A stretch of DNA of 64,000 nt from Isoetes taiwanensis (GCA_021234155.1 JAJEKV010000053.1:4351660-4415659); one strand, 5' to 3'. Shown: positions 25,011 to 36,687, counted from the stretch's first letter. The notes: generated from the letters alone by a model not told the origin. A program made the numbers and translations.

Positions 25011-27510
25011 TTTCCATGTCTCCCAAAATCTTTCAATATATGAACTAACTAAACCCCGAAACCTTGGCCTATTGAGAGTTCATGTATTGTAGTCTTCTAG
25101 AAGGGAGTTTTGTTAGTAGAATGTTGCATGCATGATCTTTGGAGATACTTTCAAAGAGGTTCTTTTATCCTTCTCCACTACTTTTTGGATTCTCAACAAT
25201 GGGGTTTTTAGCATAATGCTTAAGATATTCTTAAAGAGTGGCTGAAATTGTGGATGATGTTGCATTAGTGCCTTTAGCTCAAATATATGGTTTTTTATCA
25301 TGTTTATGTGCGAGAGAAGGGCTATAGGGAAAAAAACTTATGTTATAGCTGCCTTCCAGAATTCTGTGGCTACCTCTTTTCCACTTTATGCTGTGCCATT
25401 TGTGGTTGAGCTTGGGGGTGTGGTTTCCGAGGCATACTGGTTAAGAGAAAGCAAAGGATATGATGAGAATATTCTATTGTTTAAATTTGGTTTTTCCGGG
25501 TTCCAAAAACTTTTTGGAATTTTTTTTTAATTTGATTTTGTAAGGTTTGGAGGGTTTTGGTGGCCGGGAAAAGATTCAGGTAAACCAAAAATCGGGCATT
25601 TCGTTGTACTATGATTTCGAAATTGGCAATTTTGGGGTCGATGGGTTATCCACAGTTTTCGTGGATTCTTATCTGGGATGGCTGATCATCGGCATGCCTG
25701 CCACGGTTGCGGATGGAGTTGTGGAGATAAAACTATTAGTTGTAGAGCATGATACGATATCATTCTTTTTCGCTTGACTCCACTATATCCAGTCGAGAGA
25801 AGGACAGGAGGTCATTCTACATGGCAAGGAGGCCACATAATCAACTCCAAGATTGTTTGCTGGGTAGTTTACCGAGTTGCAGCATGAGAATGTGTCTTCT
25901 TAATGGTCGGATTTGAGGCGTCAGTAAAAGGTTCTCGATGAGCATTTCCTGCCGAAATCCTAAATATTGTGCTGGCTTGGTTTAGTGTATATTCCAATAA
26001 TGCTGCCTGAGACCTTGATTCTGGATAGGGCTCCGTCTTTTGCAAACGGGAAGGTTGAGATCGTACTGAAAGCATTTTCTATGTGAAGCATAGCAATATC
26101 ATAGTGCAAATTTGATTCCAGTAAGGTTCAGATCCTACCTGAATTTTACAGGGCTTCTTATCCTTTCAAATTCGGCATGAAGATAACGGATTGGTTGCCT
26201 AGGTAATGTAAAGTTAAGGTCATAGGTTAACTTACAAGGTGGCAACATTTGTGCATTTCATGTGATACTGTTATTGCGACGCATTTGGTAATTGCCACAG
26301 ACTTGCATCATATAGCAAGTTCCCTAATCTCTATTATGTTGATTGCTTCGTTATGTGCATTGTTATGCAAGAATGATGGAATGTACATCCTAAGTTAGGT
26401 TAAACCATCCAGGTCCATTAGTCTGCCGTGTTGCTCATTACAATCGGACACAACCTATGTTTCAAATCTAGTTTGCAGTGAATAAGTCAAATGGGAAATG
26501 ATACTGTAAATTTTTTATATGCTCGGTCACATGCATTAGTTTAAGGCATGTACTTTATGGCCACAGTTTAAGGCATTTGTTCTATGGCCATGGGGTGATG
26601 CCATCCAGTTGGTCTATAAAGCTTATAGCCTTGGACATCACCACATTCATGATATGCAACTTTATCTTTCACAAGCTCTAAGTGGAGAGCAAAATATAGT
26701 ATGTTCCCATTATCCGGTCCAAGTAAAAGCATTTTAGACAATATTTGAAACAATTTAGGTAGCAAGTAACATGCTATTTGCAAGAGTTTATTTCTTTGAC
26801 AGGGCAGATGCTAGGTTTAATGTTTGCAAGCCAAGGTAGACGTTAAGTTTAATGTTTGCAAGGTTCTATGTTTCAAACATCAGCCTTTGAGGGTGGATGA
26901 TTTAGAGCTTCAAGGAATTTCGACTATGTGCAAGAGTATTGTCATAGTGCAAAGAGAGCTTAATACTTATATTATTAATACGCATGCTAGGTTAGGTTCG
27001 ACCATCCATGAGCATTAGCTACTGCGTCGCTTATTAAGAGAGAAAAAGATGAGAAATGTTAGTAATTGAGAAATGCATGATGTTTAAAAGATGAAAAATG
27101 TTAGTAATTGAGAAATGTTAGTAATTTACAACTTCTATAGATATTAACGAAAATTTCAGTATGTGGGGGTGCAACACAACCTGCGTTTGCAAGCCAAGGC
27201 TGTAGTTGCTAAACCAACAAGATTCACAATGTTTATAATGGCCCTAAACTGCGAAAATTAGCAAGACACACAATGTTTACACATTGTTTTGTTATGACTT
27301 ATGCAAACTATATGCGTTCATAAAGCAAATCACGCAATACAGTCATAATGGCCTTAGGTGCTAAATTAGCAAGACGCTTAGAAAATGTTGTTTTATAGGA
27401 GCTTAGAGGTCTAGATTTAAAAGATTCTAACGGGTATTGGCTCCCGAATCCCCCAGAATGTCTTCTAGATCTGCATCCTGAGGTACACATGTACCTAGAT
27501 CCACCATGTC
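25011..27510. other. Intergenic, no recognised gene
   Basis: Two plus-strand open frames (25300-25530 and 25547-25777, 76 codons each) lie in series but match no family I know. Short direct repeats occur at 26818-26870 (TTTAATGTTTGCAAG twice) and 27050-27130 (AGAAATGTTAGTAATT repeated). Probably decayed repeat DNA. Confidence 0.4.
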
Positions 27511-27517
27511 ACGAAGC

Positions 27518-27660
27518 GTCCTTGTTGAACCTATTGGGGTTTCGACCATAAGAAAATGGGAGGGACCTTGTTGAAGCTATGGGGCTTCATTCAACCATAG
27601 GAAAATGATAGAGACCTTGTTGAACCTATCGGGGTTCATTCAACCATAGGAAAATCAAGG
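27518..27660 (+). repeat. Short tandem repeat, three units of about 45-50 bp
   Basis: Three successive units share CCTTGTTGAA, CTAT.GGGGTTC and ACCATAGGAAAAT. The last two units are nearly identical. Confidence 0.75.
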
Positions 27661-27677
27661 TTACTATAAACATTCTA

Positions 27678-28145
27678 TGGAAACCTCCCCTAGTTTCCTC
27701 GGAAAATTGGGGAGGTTTCCATTAAAATATTTAAAAAAAAATAAAGGGCCGTAATTAATAAAGGCGGGTGTAATTAATAAGGGCATGTTTACACAACCAT
27801 TGAGGTGGCTATTAAAGAAGCACGTGGATCAAGGCACATCGTGGAGGCTTTTTTTACTAATTTTTATGGAAACCTCCCCAATTTTCCATGGAAACCTCCC
27901 CTGTTTTCGTATATGGAAACCTCCCCTGGTTTTCCAGGAAAGTTGGGGAGGTTTCCAGGGAAAGGTGGGGAGGTTTCCATAGAAACCTCCCCTATTTTCC
28001 AAAATGGAAACCTCCCTATGTTTGCCTGGAAAGTTGGGGAGGTTTCCAGGTGGGGAGGTTTCCGAGGGAGGTTTCCAGGGAAAAGTAGGGAGGTTTCCAC
28101 TGAAAGTGGGGGAGGTTTCCACGGAAAATTGGGGAGGTTTCCATT
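27678..28145. repeat. Array of GGAAACCTCCCC words in both orientations
   Basis: The 12-bp word GGAAACCTCCCC or its reverse complement occurs about 16 times, some with one mismatch. One inverted pair lies at 27678-27721 (14-bp perfect arms). The rest lie at 27868-28145, forward copies mainly first and reverse copies mainly later. Spacers contain TTTTCC and GGAAA. Open frames across it, with repeated METSP, GNLP and FPGK residues, are by-products of the repeat. No known repeat family was recognised. Confidence 0.85.
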
Positions 28146-28203
28146 GAACTCCAACCCAAATCGGGCGTAGAAGCGAAAGAGGGCGAGCCTCCCCTATATT
28201 GTA

Positions 28204-28661
28204 GGCTCAGGATAATCTTACCCTGGATTGAGGGATCCCGGAGGTGTGATCCCGGGAGGGGCGGATCCGGGGAGGACGGTGATCGAGGAGGACGGGATCC
28301 CCGTAGATTACCGCACAAGTTAAAGGCTACTGCTTGGCAGATCAGTAGGCCATTTTTTGGCAAGATTGGGGGCGGCGCCATTGCCGCTTGGGCTCACACT
28401 CCTTCCTCCTCTGGCGATACCGATCCTATCCTCCCACCGATTCCAGACCACCCTAGCACAAGCCATCCGGATTTGGAGGAGAATCGAGCAAGAAAAGCCA
28501 CACAAAACTTCCCGATTTTCCCTATAAGGGTTCAATTTTTTGTGCGATTCTTCGCTTAGCAGGGGGATCCGGCCCCTCAGGGATCACGCCCCTCCGGGAT
28601 GCCGCCCCTCAGGGATCACACCTCCGGGATCCCTCAATCCAGGGTAAGATTATCCTGAGCC
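28204..28661. mobile_element. 458-bp inverted-repeat element (Mutator-like MITE candidate)
   Basis: Near-perfect terminal inverted repeats of about 60 bp start GGCTCAGGATAATCTTACCC at the left end and are mirrored at the right end (28600-28661). The flanks share CCTATATT, with an imperfect 9-11 bp match, suggesting a Mutator-like target duplication. The interior is GC-rich, with BamHI-like GGGATCC words, and has no transposase. Confidence 0.75.
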
Positions 28662-28689
28662 CCCTATATTCTGCTGCTGGTTTGCCTAT

Positions 28690-29850
28690 CTAGTATTTCG
28701 AGACTTGGCCAAAATAGACATATACGAATGTATGTACAGTATTGCTGGCTTGTCTACTAGGTTTTACATTAGGGTTAGGGTTAGGGTTAGGTCGGGAGGC
28801 ACCTACATTACAAGCGTTACGTTCGTTTTTCATATAGTAGACAGTGCCGGTGAGTGCTACGTTTGTTTTTCATATACTAGATTGATTTAAGAGACGATGA
28901 TGACAAATCCGGTTCGCTCAACTGAGAGGCAGTTTCTGCTAATGCGGATTCCAGTTTGTGTCTGACGTCTCCTTATACTATTTGCCGATTCTTCTTAACC
29001 AGTATTTTCCTGTGTCCTAGTATTCTGTGTTTTGTTATTTAAGTTGCAGGGCTCTCTTTGTAAAGCAGTGGGTTTTCTGTGAAGCTGCTTAAGGATTATA
29101 CGTTGGCTATTCATTGCATTATAAGCAACTTTTCTAGTTTATGCAGTGGTAATAACAATTAACTGATGTTAGTAAGAACTATGTCTCTTCATTTTCCTTA
29201 CATATTTCTTCTTCTACAGACTTCTTATTGGAGTCATTACTGGGTACCATGAAAGTGGGTAGAGTGTCACTTGTGTTATTTATATGAGACCATAAGTTCA
29301 GAAAATAGGGGAACCACATTTGGGCATCTGATTCAGGTGTGCAATCATGTTTTGACATATTTGAAAGAATGTTAAATGTTTGATTACAAACAAGAAGTGT
29401 GAGATACAGTATCTTGCTATTCCTTTGACACTGCATTGAAAGCATGGCCGATTAGCTTAGAAGAAAAAGACCCTTGTGAAGGTTAAAACTGAGGCAGAAA
29501 ACCCAAAACCGGCTCAAAGAACATTGAGAGAACAGGGTGCAAGGTCTGGCTAAAAGACGTGCCTTTTGTCTTTCTACAGCTTTTAAGATCTGATGCAACG
29601 GCCTAAATTAACCAGAAAAATGAATGAAAAGAGAAGATAAGTTGATGCTACAGAAGTTACAATCATCATTAGCAGGCATTTTTCTTTATTCCTTAGATGT
29701 ACAAACATCAAGCAGTTTTGAGAGCTGAATAAAGGAGGTTTTGTTCTACAAGAGATGATCTCCAATTCTACTAAAGATCTGCTCTGAGAATAAATACAAG
29801 TTGATTAAGTGAACGTTTGACAGACATTTACAGGGATGCTAATATTAAAG
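28690..29850. other. Intergenic downstream of the cupin gene
   Basis: Contains three TTAGGG units at about 28772-28792 and one minus-strand 88-codon frame (29445-29179) of unknown type. The part nearest 29850 is presumably the cupin 3' untranslated region. Confidence 0.4.
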
Positions 29851-29854
29851 CTTA

Positions 29855-30355
29855 TCAAAGTTCAGAATGAACTGGAATCTTAACAACGGGGTTGACACCA
29901 TACTTAACCATGAGATCTCTTGCCATGATGCTATGCTCTACTGAGAGAGAATTAGTCTGAGTACCCACTTCTAAAAACCAACGCTCGAATCCAGCGGGGG
30001 CATAAGTAGCAAGCATACGGGCATTTTTGCCAGATTTATTTTTGAAAGTGTGAGGAACATTGCGAGGAAGATGAATGAAACTGCCAGGAGTTGCAAGGAA
30101 TTCAGAGTCTCCTAATTGCCAAGAAAGCTGGCCTTCTAAGAGGTACCAACTTTCATCCTCAAGAGTATGGCTATGCAAAGGTGGGCCTAATTCGGGAGGC
30201 ACAAGGTCCTCAAAGAGGGCATATGAGCCCCCTGTCTCATTTCCCAAAACCTTGAGCGTTACAAGCACCCCAAGAACCCACAGGTTGATCCCTTCCCCTG
30301 CATTATACAGATTGCTTGAGCCAACAAAAGGATCATTTAATGCAAAAGATTATTT
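29855..30355 (-). CDS. Cupin-domain protein, bacterial-like, 5' end unresolved
   Basis: A single-domain cupin of about 160 residues. The open frame begins around ALNDPFVGSSNLYNAGEGIN (near 30340) and ends at a TGA at 29855-29857. Cupin motif 1 is visible as PPLHSHTLEDESWYLLEGQL (metal-binding His, His, Glu) and motif 2 as PGSFIHLPRNVPHTFKN, followed by YAPAGFERWFLEVG. This arrangement is typical of bacterial quercetinase-like or sugar-binding cupins of unknown substrate. No ATG in frame is found near the start. Upstream, ATGGTAGCACCAG is followed by a donor-like GTAAGA at about 30365, but the gap to the cupin frame is too short for a normal intron, so an indel or misread exon is likely. No transit peptide is seen. 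Function is not predictable beyond the fold. Confidence 0.8.
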
Positions 30356-30369
30356 GTGATTATTTCTTA

Positions 30370-31170
30370 CCTGGTGCTACCATGGACGATTGTGCCTCCA
30401 CTCCTCCAGATTGGAAGTTATCCATCTTCTGTCTCCGCCCTCTTTTCTGCTCGTTTTATTTCAACTTCAATTTTCTCGACAAATAATGGTACAAGGATCC
30501 AGTACGTGGCAGCCTCTTCTCTTTGTATTTTATCCATCCTTTATTCTAAAGGTTTAAGGTTTTAAAATTTTGGTTGTTTTGGGGGAGCTAGTGGGGTTAA
30601 TTGGTATATTTGTACAAGAAATTTTGTGGCCAAAAAGGTGGCTACAATTTCTATAAACTACTATGTAATTGACGCTGGGAGGGTCATTACGCCCCGTAGG
30701 GCTTCGAGGCGGCGCCGCCAGCAGAGGCGGTCGATGAGCGGCGGAGCTGCGATTTGCTGCCGAGGCTGGCGGCACCGTCGAGAAGCTCTACCAGGGCATA
30801 CTGCCCCTCCCAGTGTGAATTATGGGACGTAATACACTCCAGGACACGAATACAAACAACACTCCAGGACACGAATACAAACAACAGATCCTACGATTCC
30901 GGTGCAGATGCTTGCAGGTGCTACGATTACGGTAGATCGTGGATTGATAGAAAATAGATGTATCTTCATATTTCCAGCCTTTGTTTCGTCTGTTTTAGAT
31001 GGTCCTCTGTTTTAGATCGGTAGTTCCATCCTTTGTTTCCTCTGCTTTAGATGGTTGGAGGAGATGCTTGAACTCTTTGGCGGAGGAAAACAATTTCTTT
31101 GGCAGAGCAAACAATTTATGTGGCGGAGGACATATATAGAAGCGGCGGAAGAATTGCGTCATATAATTTT
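30370..31170. other. Upstream of the cupin gene; GC-rich patch and short tandem duplication
   Basis: 30690-30790 is GC-rich, with the palindrome GGCGGCGCCGCC. A minus frame across it (30884-30687) is Ala/Ser-rich but not recognised. CACTCCAGGACACGAATACA occurs twice in tandem (about 30835-30885). It may include the cupin promoter, since the gene reads away on minus. Confidence 0.4.
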
Positions 31171-31179
31171 AGGATAAAA

Positions 31180-32795
31180 ATATAATAATCTTGTCCTAGT
31201 GTGTATTACTTTCTCTAAACACCCTATTCTGGGAAGGGACTCGCAAAGGACACAAAACCGGCCGGTAGGCTTGTCATTCATCACAGCAGCAGTATATAAT
31301 GTTTGAAGAATAGAGAGGGGTAGCCGACCATAGGAACAATATCGAGCTACCCCGGAAACAAAAGAAATGTGCACAGGCAGTATAGAAGGGTAATGGCGAC
31401 AACTTCTCATCGGGATAAAAAACCCCGCCCTTTTCGGTTTTCGAGGAAAAAATGAGAAAAATGGTCGCCAAAGAACCTTGAATGTGTTGCCTGGAGAACT
31501 GAAAAGAGATGGGTCGAAATAAAAAAGCGGGACCACCGGAAGATGGCGTAAAACCCGCAAGCAACACAAATAACTCTAAAAACCCGTGAATGGTTAGAGA
31601 AAATCAAGCATGTAGCAAAAGAGAGCATCACCCGCATCACCCAACGGGTGGAGAACAATTATGTAAAAAGAAATATGCGTCACCCTCGAGGTGGAAATAC
31701 ACAGCAAAACCCGCGGGTGTGGAGATAGCATCACCCATAGGGTGGAGAAAAGCCACCCAACGGGTGGATAACAATCATAATGTCACCCTCGAGGTGGAAA
31801 AAAGAAAAACATTATAATGCCGAAAAAAGAAAAACATTATTAAAGAAAACATTATTATAGCAACACCTAAGGTGGACAACAACAAAGAGTGCATAAGCCA
31901 AAAAATAGATGAAAAGTCACCCGTTAGACGTTAGGAACTGTAAACAAACAGATATAGAAACAGAAAACAGCACCGAGAGGTAGAAAACGAAAAAAATAGC
32001 ATCACCAACAGGGGGAGATCATCGAGCATCACCCAACGGGTGGGAAAAATATAGATAGCATCACCCTTGGGGTAGAAAATAATTTAAGCATCACCCAATG
32101 GGTGGTCAAACTGAACAAAAACATATAAACAATAGAGGCTAACTCTAAATAACATATAAAAAGGGTAGGGTGGGAAGCAATGGACAAGGAAAGAGATCTT
32201 TGCTTTGGAGAAGAAGCCGATAACGAGCCACAAGAAGGACGAAAGCACATATATAGGCCGTCGTCCATCCCGTAATAACGATCCGTGGCTCGGATCGATG
32301 CTATTCGGGAAGGGACTATAAAGGACACAAAACCGGCCGACTACCAGAGAACTTCCTTACCTACAAGCCCAGCCGACGGGAAACGTCTAAATGTCGAGCA
32401 ACATCGCAAACTACATGGCGAGAGGGAGAGACTATGTGCACGAACATAATAGAGCGTACATGTTGAGGCAGAAGGGGAAGAGAGGTGCGGAGGCGTGGGC
32501 CTGACGAGAGGTAGATGGACGAGCCACGGACGGTAGAGGTAAAACAGCGGAGGTTGGAAGGTTAAAAAATTTTTGACGAAAAAGGATATTGCTGCCTGGA
32601 GAACCGAAGGAGATGGGTCGATGGCGAAGCCGAAAAAAGCAGGACCTCGGAAGATGGCGTAAAACCTGCAAGCAACACAAAGAACTCTAAAAAACATCTG
32701 TAAATGGTTAGAGAAAATCAAACATGTAGCAGAAAAAAAGAGAGCATCACCTAATAGGGTGGAGAACAGCATCACCCAACGGGTGGCGGTCAAGC
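31180..32795 (-). repeat. R1 repeat family, copy 2 (minus orientation)
   Basis: The reverse complement of this block matches 5480-6484. 31180-31600 aligns with 6190-6484 and ends at GCGAGTCCCTTCCC. 31620-32120 carries at least eight palindromic GCATCACCC..GGGTGG units. 32170-32340 carries AGCATCGATCCGAGCC and a TATATATGTGCTTTCGTCC segment that looks like a promoter. 32690-32790 repeats the TTTTCTCTAACC block. The mosaic of repeated blocks suggests nested or recombined LTR-type elements. Confidence 0.65.
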
Positions 32796-33099
32796 TTGTT
32801 CTAATATGCGAGGATCAAAAATATAAGTTGGCAAGAGGAGCCCAGTTAAAGCTATCTATTATGAGAGACAACATAAGTAGACGAGATGGGGCCCGTGAAA
32901 GCGAAGTCTGTACAATGACCACAAGATAAGAAGCATACGTTAGCGGAATATTAAACTCAACCAACTAAAGCTAAAAACAAATGGGTTAGCGGGAATATTA
33001 AACTTAACCAACTAAAGCTAAAACCAAAATGGATTGACAGTACCTTGGCTTGAACCCTCATCCATAAGATGACAAACCTATACCTTAACACGCCAACCG

Positions 33100-33605
33100 A
33101 TTGTTATCTTGTGCAAAATACAAAAAACAATCGAAGGATTCCATCTGAAAAAACAACCTGGACCAGAGATGCATGCAAGAAACGTTACCCCTTCAATTGA
33201 CATGCATAAATCAGCCAGCATGCATGAGGCAATTGTGCGAAGGAAGACTGAATCACGCCTGCAAAATGCAGAGAAAATGGGCAAAGCAAGATGAAGACTT
33301 CTCAGATGCCGGAGCTGCCCAAATGTCTATGAATGGATTCGATTCTGATGAATCAGCCCTGCATGCAACAAAATACTGCAAAGAAAGAGACCAGGGCTGT
33401 CTTCAAACCATTGGTGTCCCTGTGAGGAAAGCAACCGTCTGCTATCTGCACAAAATACGAAAACAATCGAGGAGTTCCATCCGAAAAAAAACAATCTGGA
33501 CTAGAGATGCATGCAAGAAAAGCGACTCCTTCAAATGACATGCACGAATCAACCAGCATTCACGAAGAAATCGTGCGAAGAAAGAATAGATCACGCCTCA
33601 GGTTG
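33100..33605. repeat. Direct repeat of about 170 bp with roughly 335 bp period
   Basis: 33103-33280 and 33437-33605 share CAAAATAC.AAAACAATCGA, GAGATGCATGCAAGAAA, TCAATTGACATGCA-type and GTGCGAAG.AAGA words. The copies are diverged, with no coding content recognised. They sit downstream, in minus orientation, of the R1 promoter-like block. Confidence 0.65.
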
Positions 33606-33689
33606 TGAATCCTCTGCATAGCATGCAAAGCAAAAAAATTTCTTTCAAGAAACCATGAGAAAGAGCAGTATCTAAAAAGGAAAAGAGAA

Positions 33690-33865
33690 AGAGCAATCTC
33701 AAAGGGAAGAAAGAAGGATGGATAGAGCCAAGGGAAGCAATGGACAAGGAAAGAGATGCTGTTGTGAGAAGACGCCGATAACGAGCCAAAAGAAGGACGA
33801 GCACATATATAACTGCTCGTCCCATCCCAGAATAACGATCCGAGGGCTTGGATCGATGCTATTGC
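33690..33865 (-). repeat. R1 promoter-like block, copy 3
   Basis: Read on minus: AGCATCGATCCAAGCC, CGGATCGTTATTCTGGGATG, TTATATATGTGCTCGTCC, TTGGCTCGTTATCGGC and TTCCTTGTCCATTGCTTCCC. It matches 32170-32315 in the same orientation and partly 5938-6030. The central TATATA with a conserved surround resembles an LTR U3/R promoter. Confidence 0.6.
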
Positions 33866-33989
33866 TGTGGTGCAGAACATTTTGCTATTCTTTAAATTTC
33901 TCTAAGTGCTCCAGTTTTAAATTCAACGATGTCGGAATGGAAACATAGAGTAGTGTCAATTTGACCAAGACCAAGATGCTCCTCGTATG

Positions 33990-35060
33990 TCTTCGCGACA
34001 ACAATGACAGCCTTGCTTCACTTATCAATGTCATAATATAGAAGTAGTACAAACATATAAGTATCTAGGAGTGGAGTCTACTACTACCACATTCTTGGAT
34101 ACTTATCTAGGAGTGGAGTCTACTACTACCACATTTTTGGATACTTGTATTCGACAGCAAGTGATGGCATGCCAGAAGGCTTTATATGCAATGCAAAACA
34201 ACTGTCATAGAGCAGAGCTGTATGACAGGTTCTACTAGTCACACCTGTTCAGGGTCTTAGTAGCGCCAGTTCTTCTATAGGGCATGGGATGATGTGGAGA
34301 GCCTTTCTGATTCGAGCACTTGGAGTCAAGTCCATAGTTCCATATCAAATTCTTCTACAAGAGGCATGATTCTCACACCTTCAGAGGGCTGCGCTTGAAT
34401 GTCACATCATATACTTTCAATCAAACCTCGCCTACACAATGACCATGGGTCTGCAACGCCTTAAAGCATGCTGAAAGGAGAAATGAGCCATTTGGTTCTC
34501 TGGATGAAATGTGCAGGAAAACAATGAGAACAACAATTACCTAAAGCATTATCTAGATGCGTGCTTCCTAGATAAGCTTTGGGATGCTAGGCCTTGGAAC
34601 TGGGAAAGATAACAAACTACAAACCCAGATTAATCCCACGCTACCTGTTAGCACATTTGCCCATGAAGAAGCGTAAAATGATTATATCCATTTGCACAGG
34701 AACCCACCGCCTCAAAATTGAGATAGGCAGATGGGCCAGGAAGCGCGTGCAGATAAGCTCTATGAGTGTTGCAAACTGGGAGTTATTGAAGATGAGTATG
34801 ACACTTTTTAGAACTGCCCAACATTGGGCCTATCAGGGCACGTTATGCAATGTTGGTTACATCTAACCAACTGTTGCATGTGATGTTGGAGGCAGCTTCA
34901 GTGGAGTTCAAACCCAAGGGGATTGACTGATAGTCAAGATCCAGATAACAACAAGCAAAATTATGATAAAGACATTGAGTAGTATAGAACATTGTCTAGG
35001 GTAGTCCATTCCATATGCCCTAACTATGCACAATTTGCAGATAAGCTAAAACAGGATGTG
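33990..35060 (+). mobile_element. LINE remnant C (RT C-terminal region)
   Basis: Translation gives VQTYKYLGVESTTTTFLDTC, then RQQVMACQKALYAMQNNCHR and LFRVLVAPVLL, which is the post-palm region of LINE RT. Near 34705-34830 it gives IEIGRWARK and DKLYECCKLGVIEDEY, the C-terminal Cys/His segment. An exact-length 42-bp tandem duplication (34062-34103 and 34104-34145) repeats 14 codons in frame. The catalytic core is absent. Confidence 0.75.
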
Positions 35061-35169
35061 TCGTCATTGTAGCCTTCCGGATATGGAATCCCATGGAGTC
35101 ACCCTATGAAACTACTCCAGGTAGGTTTGTTGAGGCAGGAATGAGACAAGTCCCATCTCGTAGCACAAT

Positions 35170-35480
35170 CACTACTACAAAAATGCGCATAAATGGCACA
35201 AAGAAATGGCACAATTTCATGAATTTGCCATTTGTATCATTGTAATTGGCACATAAAAAAACGTGACAAGTATATGCCATTTGCATTCCAATAAACGTCA
35301 CATGTCTAAGTGAGCGACGTAAATGGCAAACTAATAAGTACATGCTATTGCTGCTTGTTGGTGCCATTTGCAGATGAACAAATGACACTTGTATAAGTGA
35401 CTTCTATTTGCCATTAAAGTGTGGTGGGACTTTTGCCATTTGTTCAATACAAGTGGCATATATACAAGTAGTATGTAATC
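35170..35480. repeat. CACTA terminus and subterminal repeats
   Basis: CACTACTACAAAAA at the edge, then about ten copies of AAATGGCA or TGCCATTT within 300 bp. In maize En/Spm, short subterminal repeats bind the TNPA protein. A similar role here is inferred. Confidence 0.75.
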
Positions 35481-35655
35481 ATACGAGCAACTATCTATAT
35501 CTTTGATTTAAGTGTAACTATAAAACTCCTCATTCATTGTGGTATAATATTGCTATAGTGAAAAAGTAGAAGCATACTAAAAGCAATAGAAACTTCACCA
35601 AGATAAACCTACAAACCATGAAAAAATAATTAGTGTTATAAATTAAATGTACTAA

Positions 35656-36687
35656 GAGCCATTTCCCACTCGCCATTAAGTTAAGTTAATTTAACCGGTT
35701 GATTATCTTTTAACTTAACCGAAAAAAGAGATTATGCTTTCCCATTAAGGTCGTTAAGTTAAGACTAACTTAACGGATTATAAAGATATACATTCCCACT
35801 AGACTTGTTAGGGATCACTTAGGTTAAATTTAAAAAATCAACTTAACCTAACATTTACAATGAGTTGATGTTTCACACTAGTAGTTAAGAGGCTTTGTTA
35901 GGTTAGAGATAACTAAGTCCAATTCTCACTTTAGTTAAGAGATGCCATTAAGTTAAAGATATCTAAAGTATTTCTTAGTTGTTGAAAGCAACAATCCTTT
36001 ATTTTCTATCTCTTCTCTTTCTATATTTTCGATATATTTTTTTCTCTCTCTGTATTTCTCTCCTTTTTTAACCTTAATTTGGATGTCTCATTATTTTTGG
36101 TGGGTGTCACATTTTTCTTGGCATTGGAAAAACCATAGGTACATGCTCCCTGAAAAAAATCTAAGAAAGTTTCCATTATCGAAAAAAGAACTACAAATCC
36201 TAGTCATTAGATGTTCAAATATGCCCAAAATATGCTCTAAGGTGCGAAAACTACCCTAGATTCAATTCGATTCTAATGAATTGTCCCTTGAGCGGGGGAA
36301 ATCCAAAAAACTTTTGATCCTCAAGCTACTCTAGCTGTTCAAAGAGATGAAATAAACCATTTTCATTAAAAAAAAAAAAAAAGAAAATAACCTAACTCGA
36401 TTGTTACCCCTTTCTCACTTAACCGTTAGGTTAAGTTAGTTCTTAACCGAGTTAAGTGTACCTTTCCTGGGTCACTTAACTTCTAGTTTAAAATAAGGGG
36501 TCCAGTTAAAGTTTTAACTTAACTTAACTTAACTATTATCAGTATGAAAGTGACCTGGTTAAGTTAACCATAGTTAAAATTTAACCAAGTCCTAACCTAA
36601 CTGGTAGTAACTTAAGTGCTAGTGTGAAAGTAAGTTTCCGTTATTTGTCCTATTTAACCTAACCTAACTGCCAGTGGGAATTGACCC
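35656..36687. mobile_element. PIF/Harbinger-like MITE, 1032 bp
   Basis: Imperfect terminal inverted repeats GAGCCATTTCCCACT (left) and AGTGGGAATTGACCC (right) are flanked on both sides by TAA (35653-35655 and 36688-36690), the typical three-base duplication of PIF/Harbinger elements. The interior is AT-rich, non-coding and filled with TTAAGTTAA and TTAACC words. It is inserted in the 3' part of the CACTA element. Confidence 0.75.

Noticed and set aside
27785-28381. Overlapping ORFs of 65-121 codons on both strands
   Set aside because: They are repeat translations of the GGAAACCTCCCC array in several frames, with no independent support.
28772-28795. TTAGGG telomere-like repeat
   Set aside because: Only about three units, inside ordinary sequence, and the usual plant unit is TTTAGGG. 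Too short for an interstitial telomere claim.
31625-32120. Regularly spaced short repeats as a CRISPR-like array
   Set aside because: Units are short palindromes with irregular spacing inside a plant repeat; no cas genes and a eukaryotic context.
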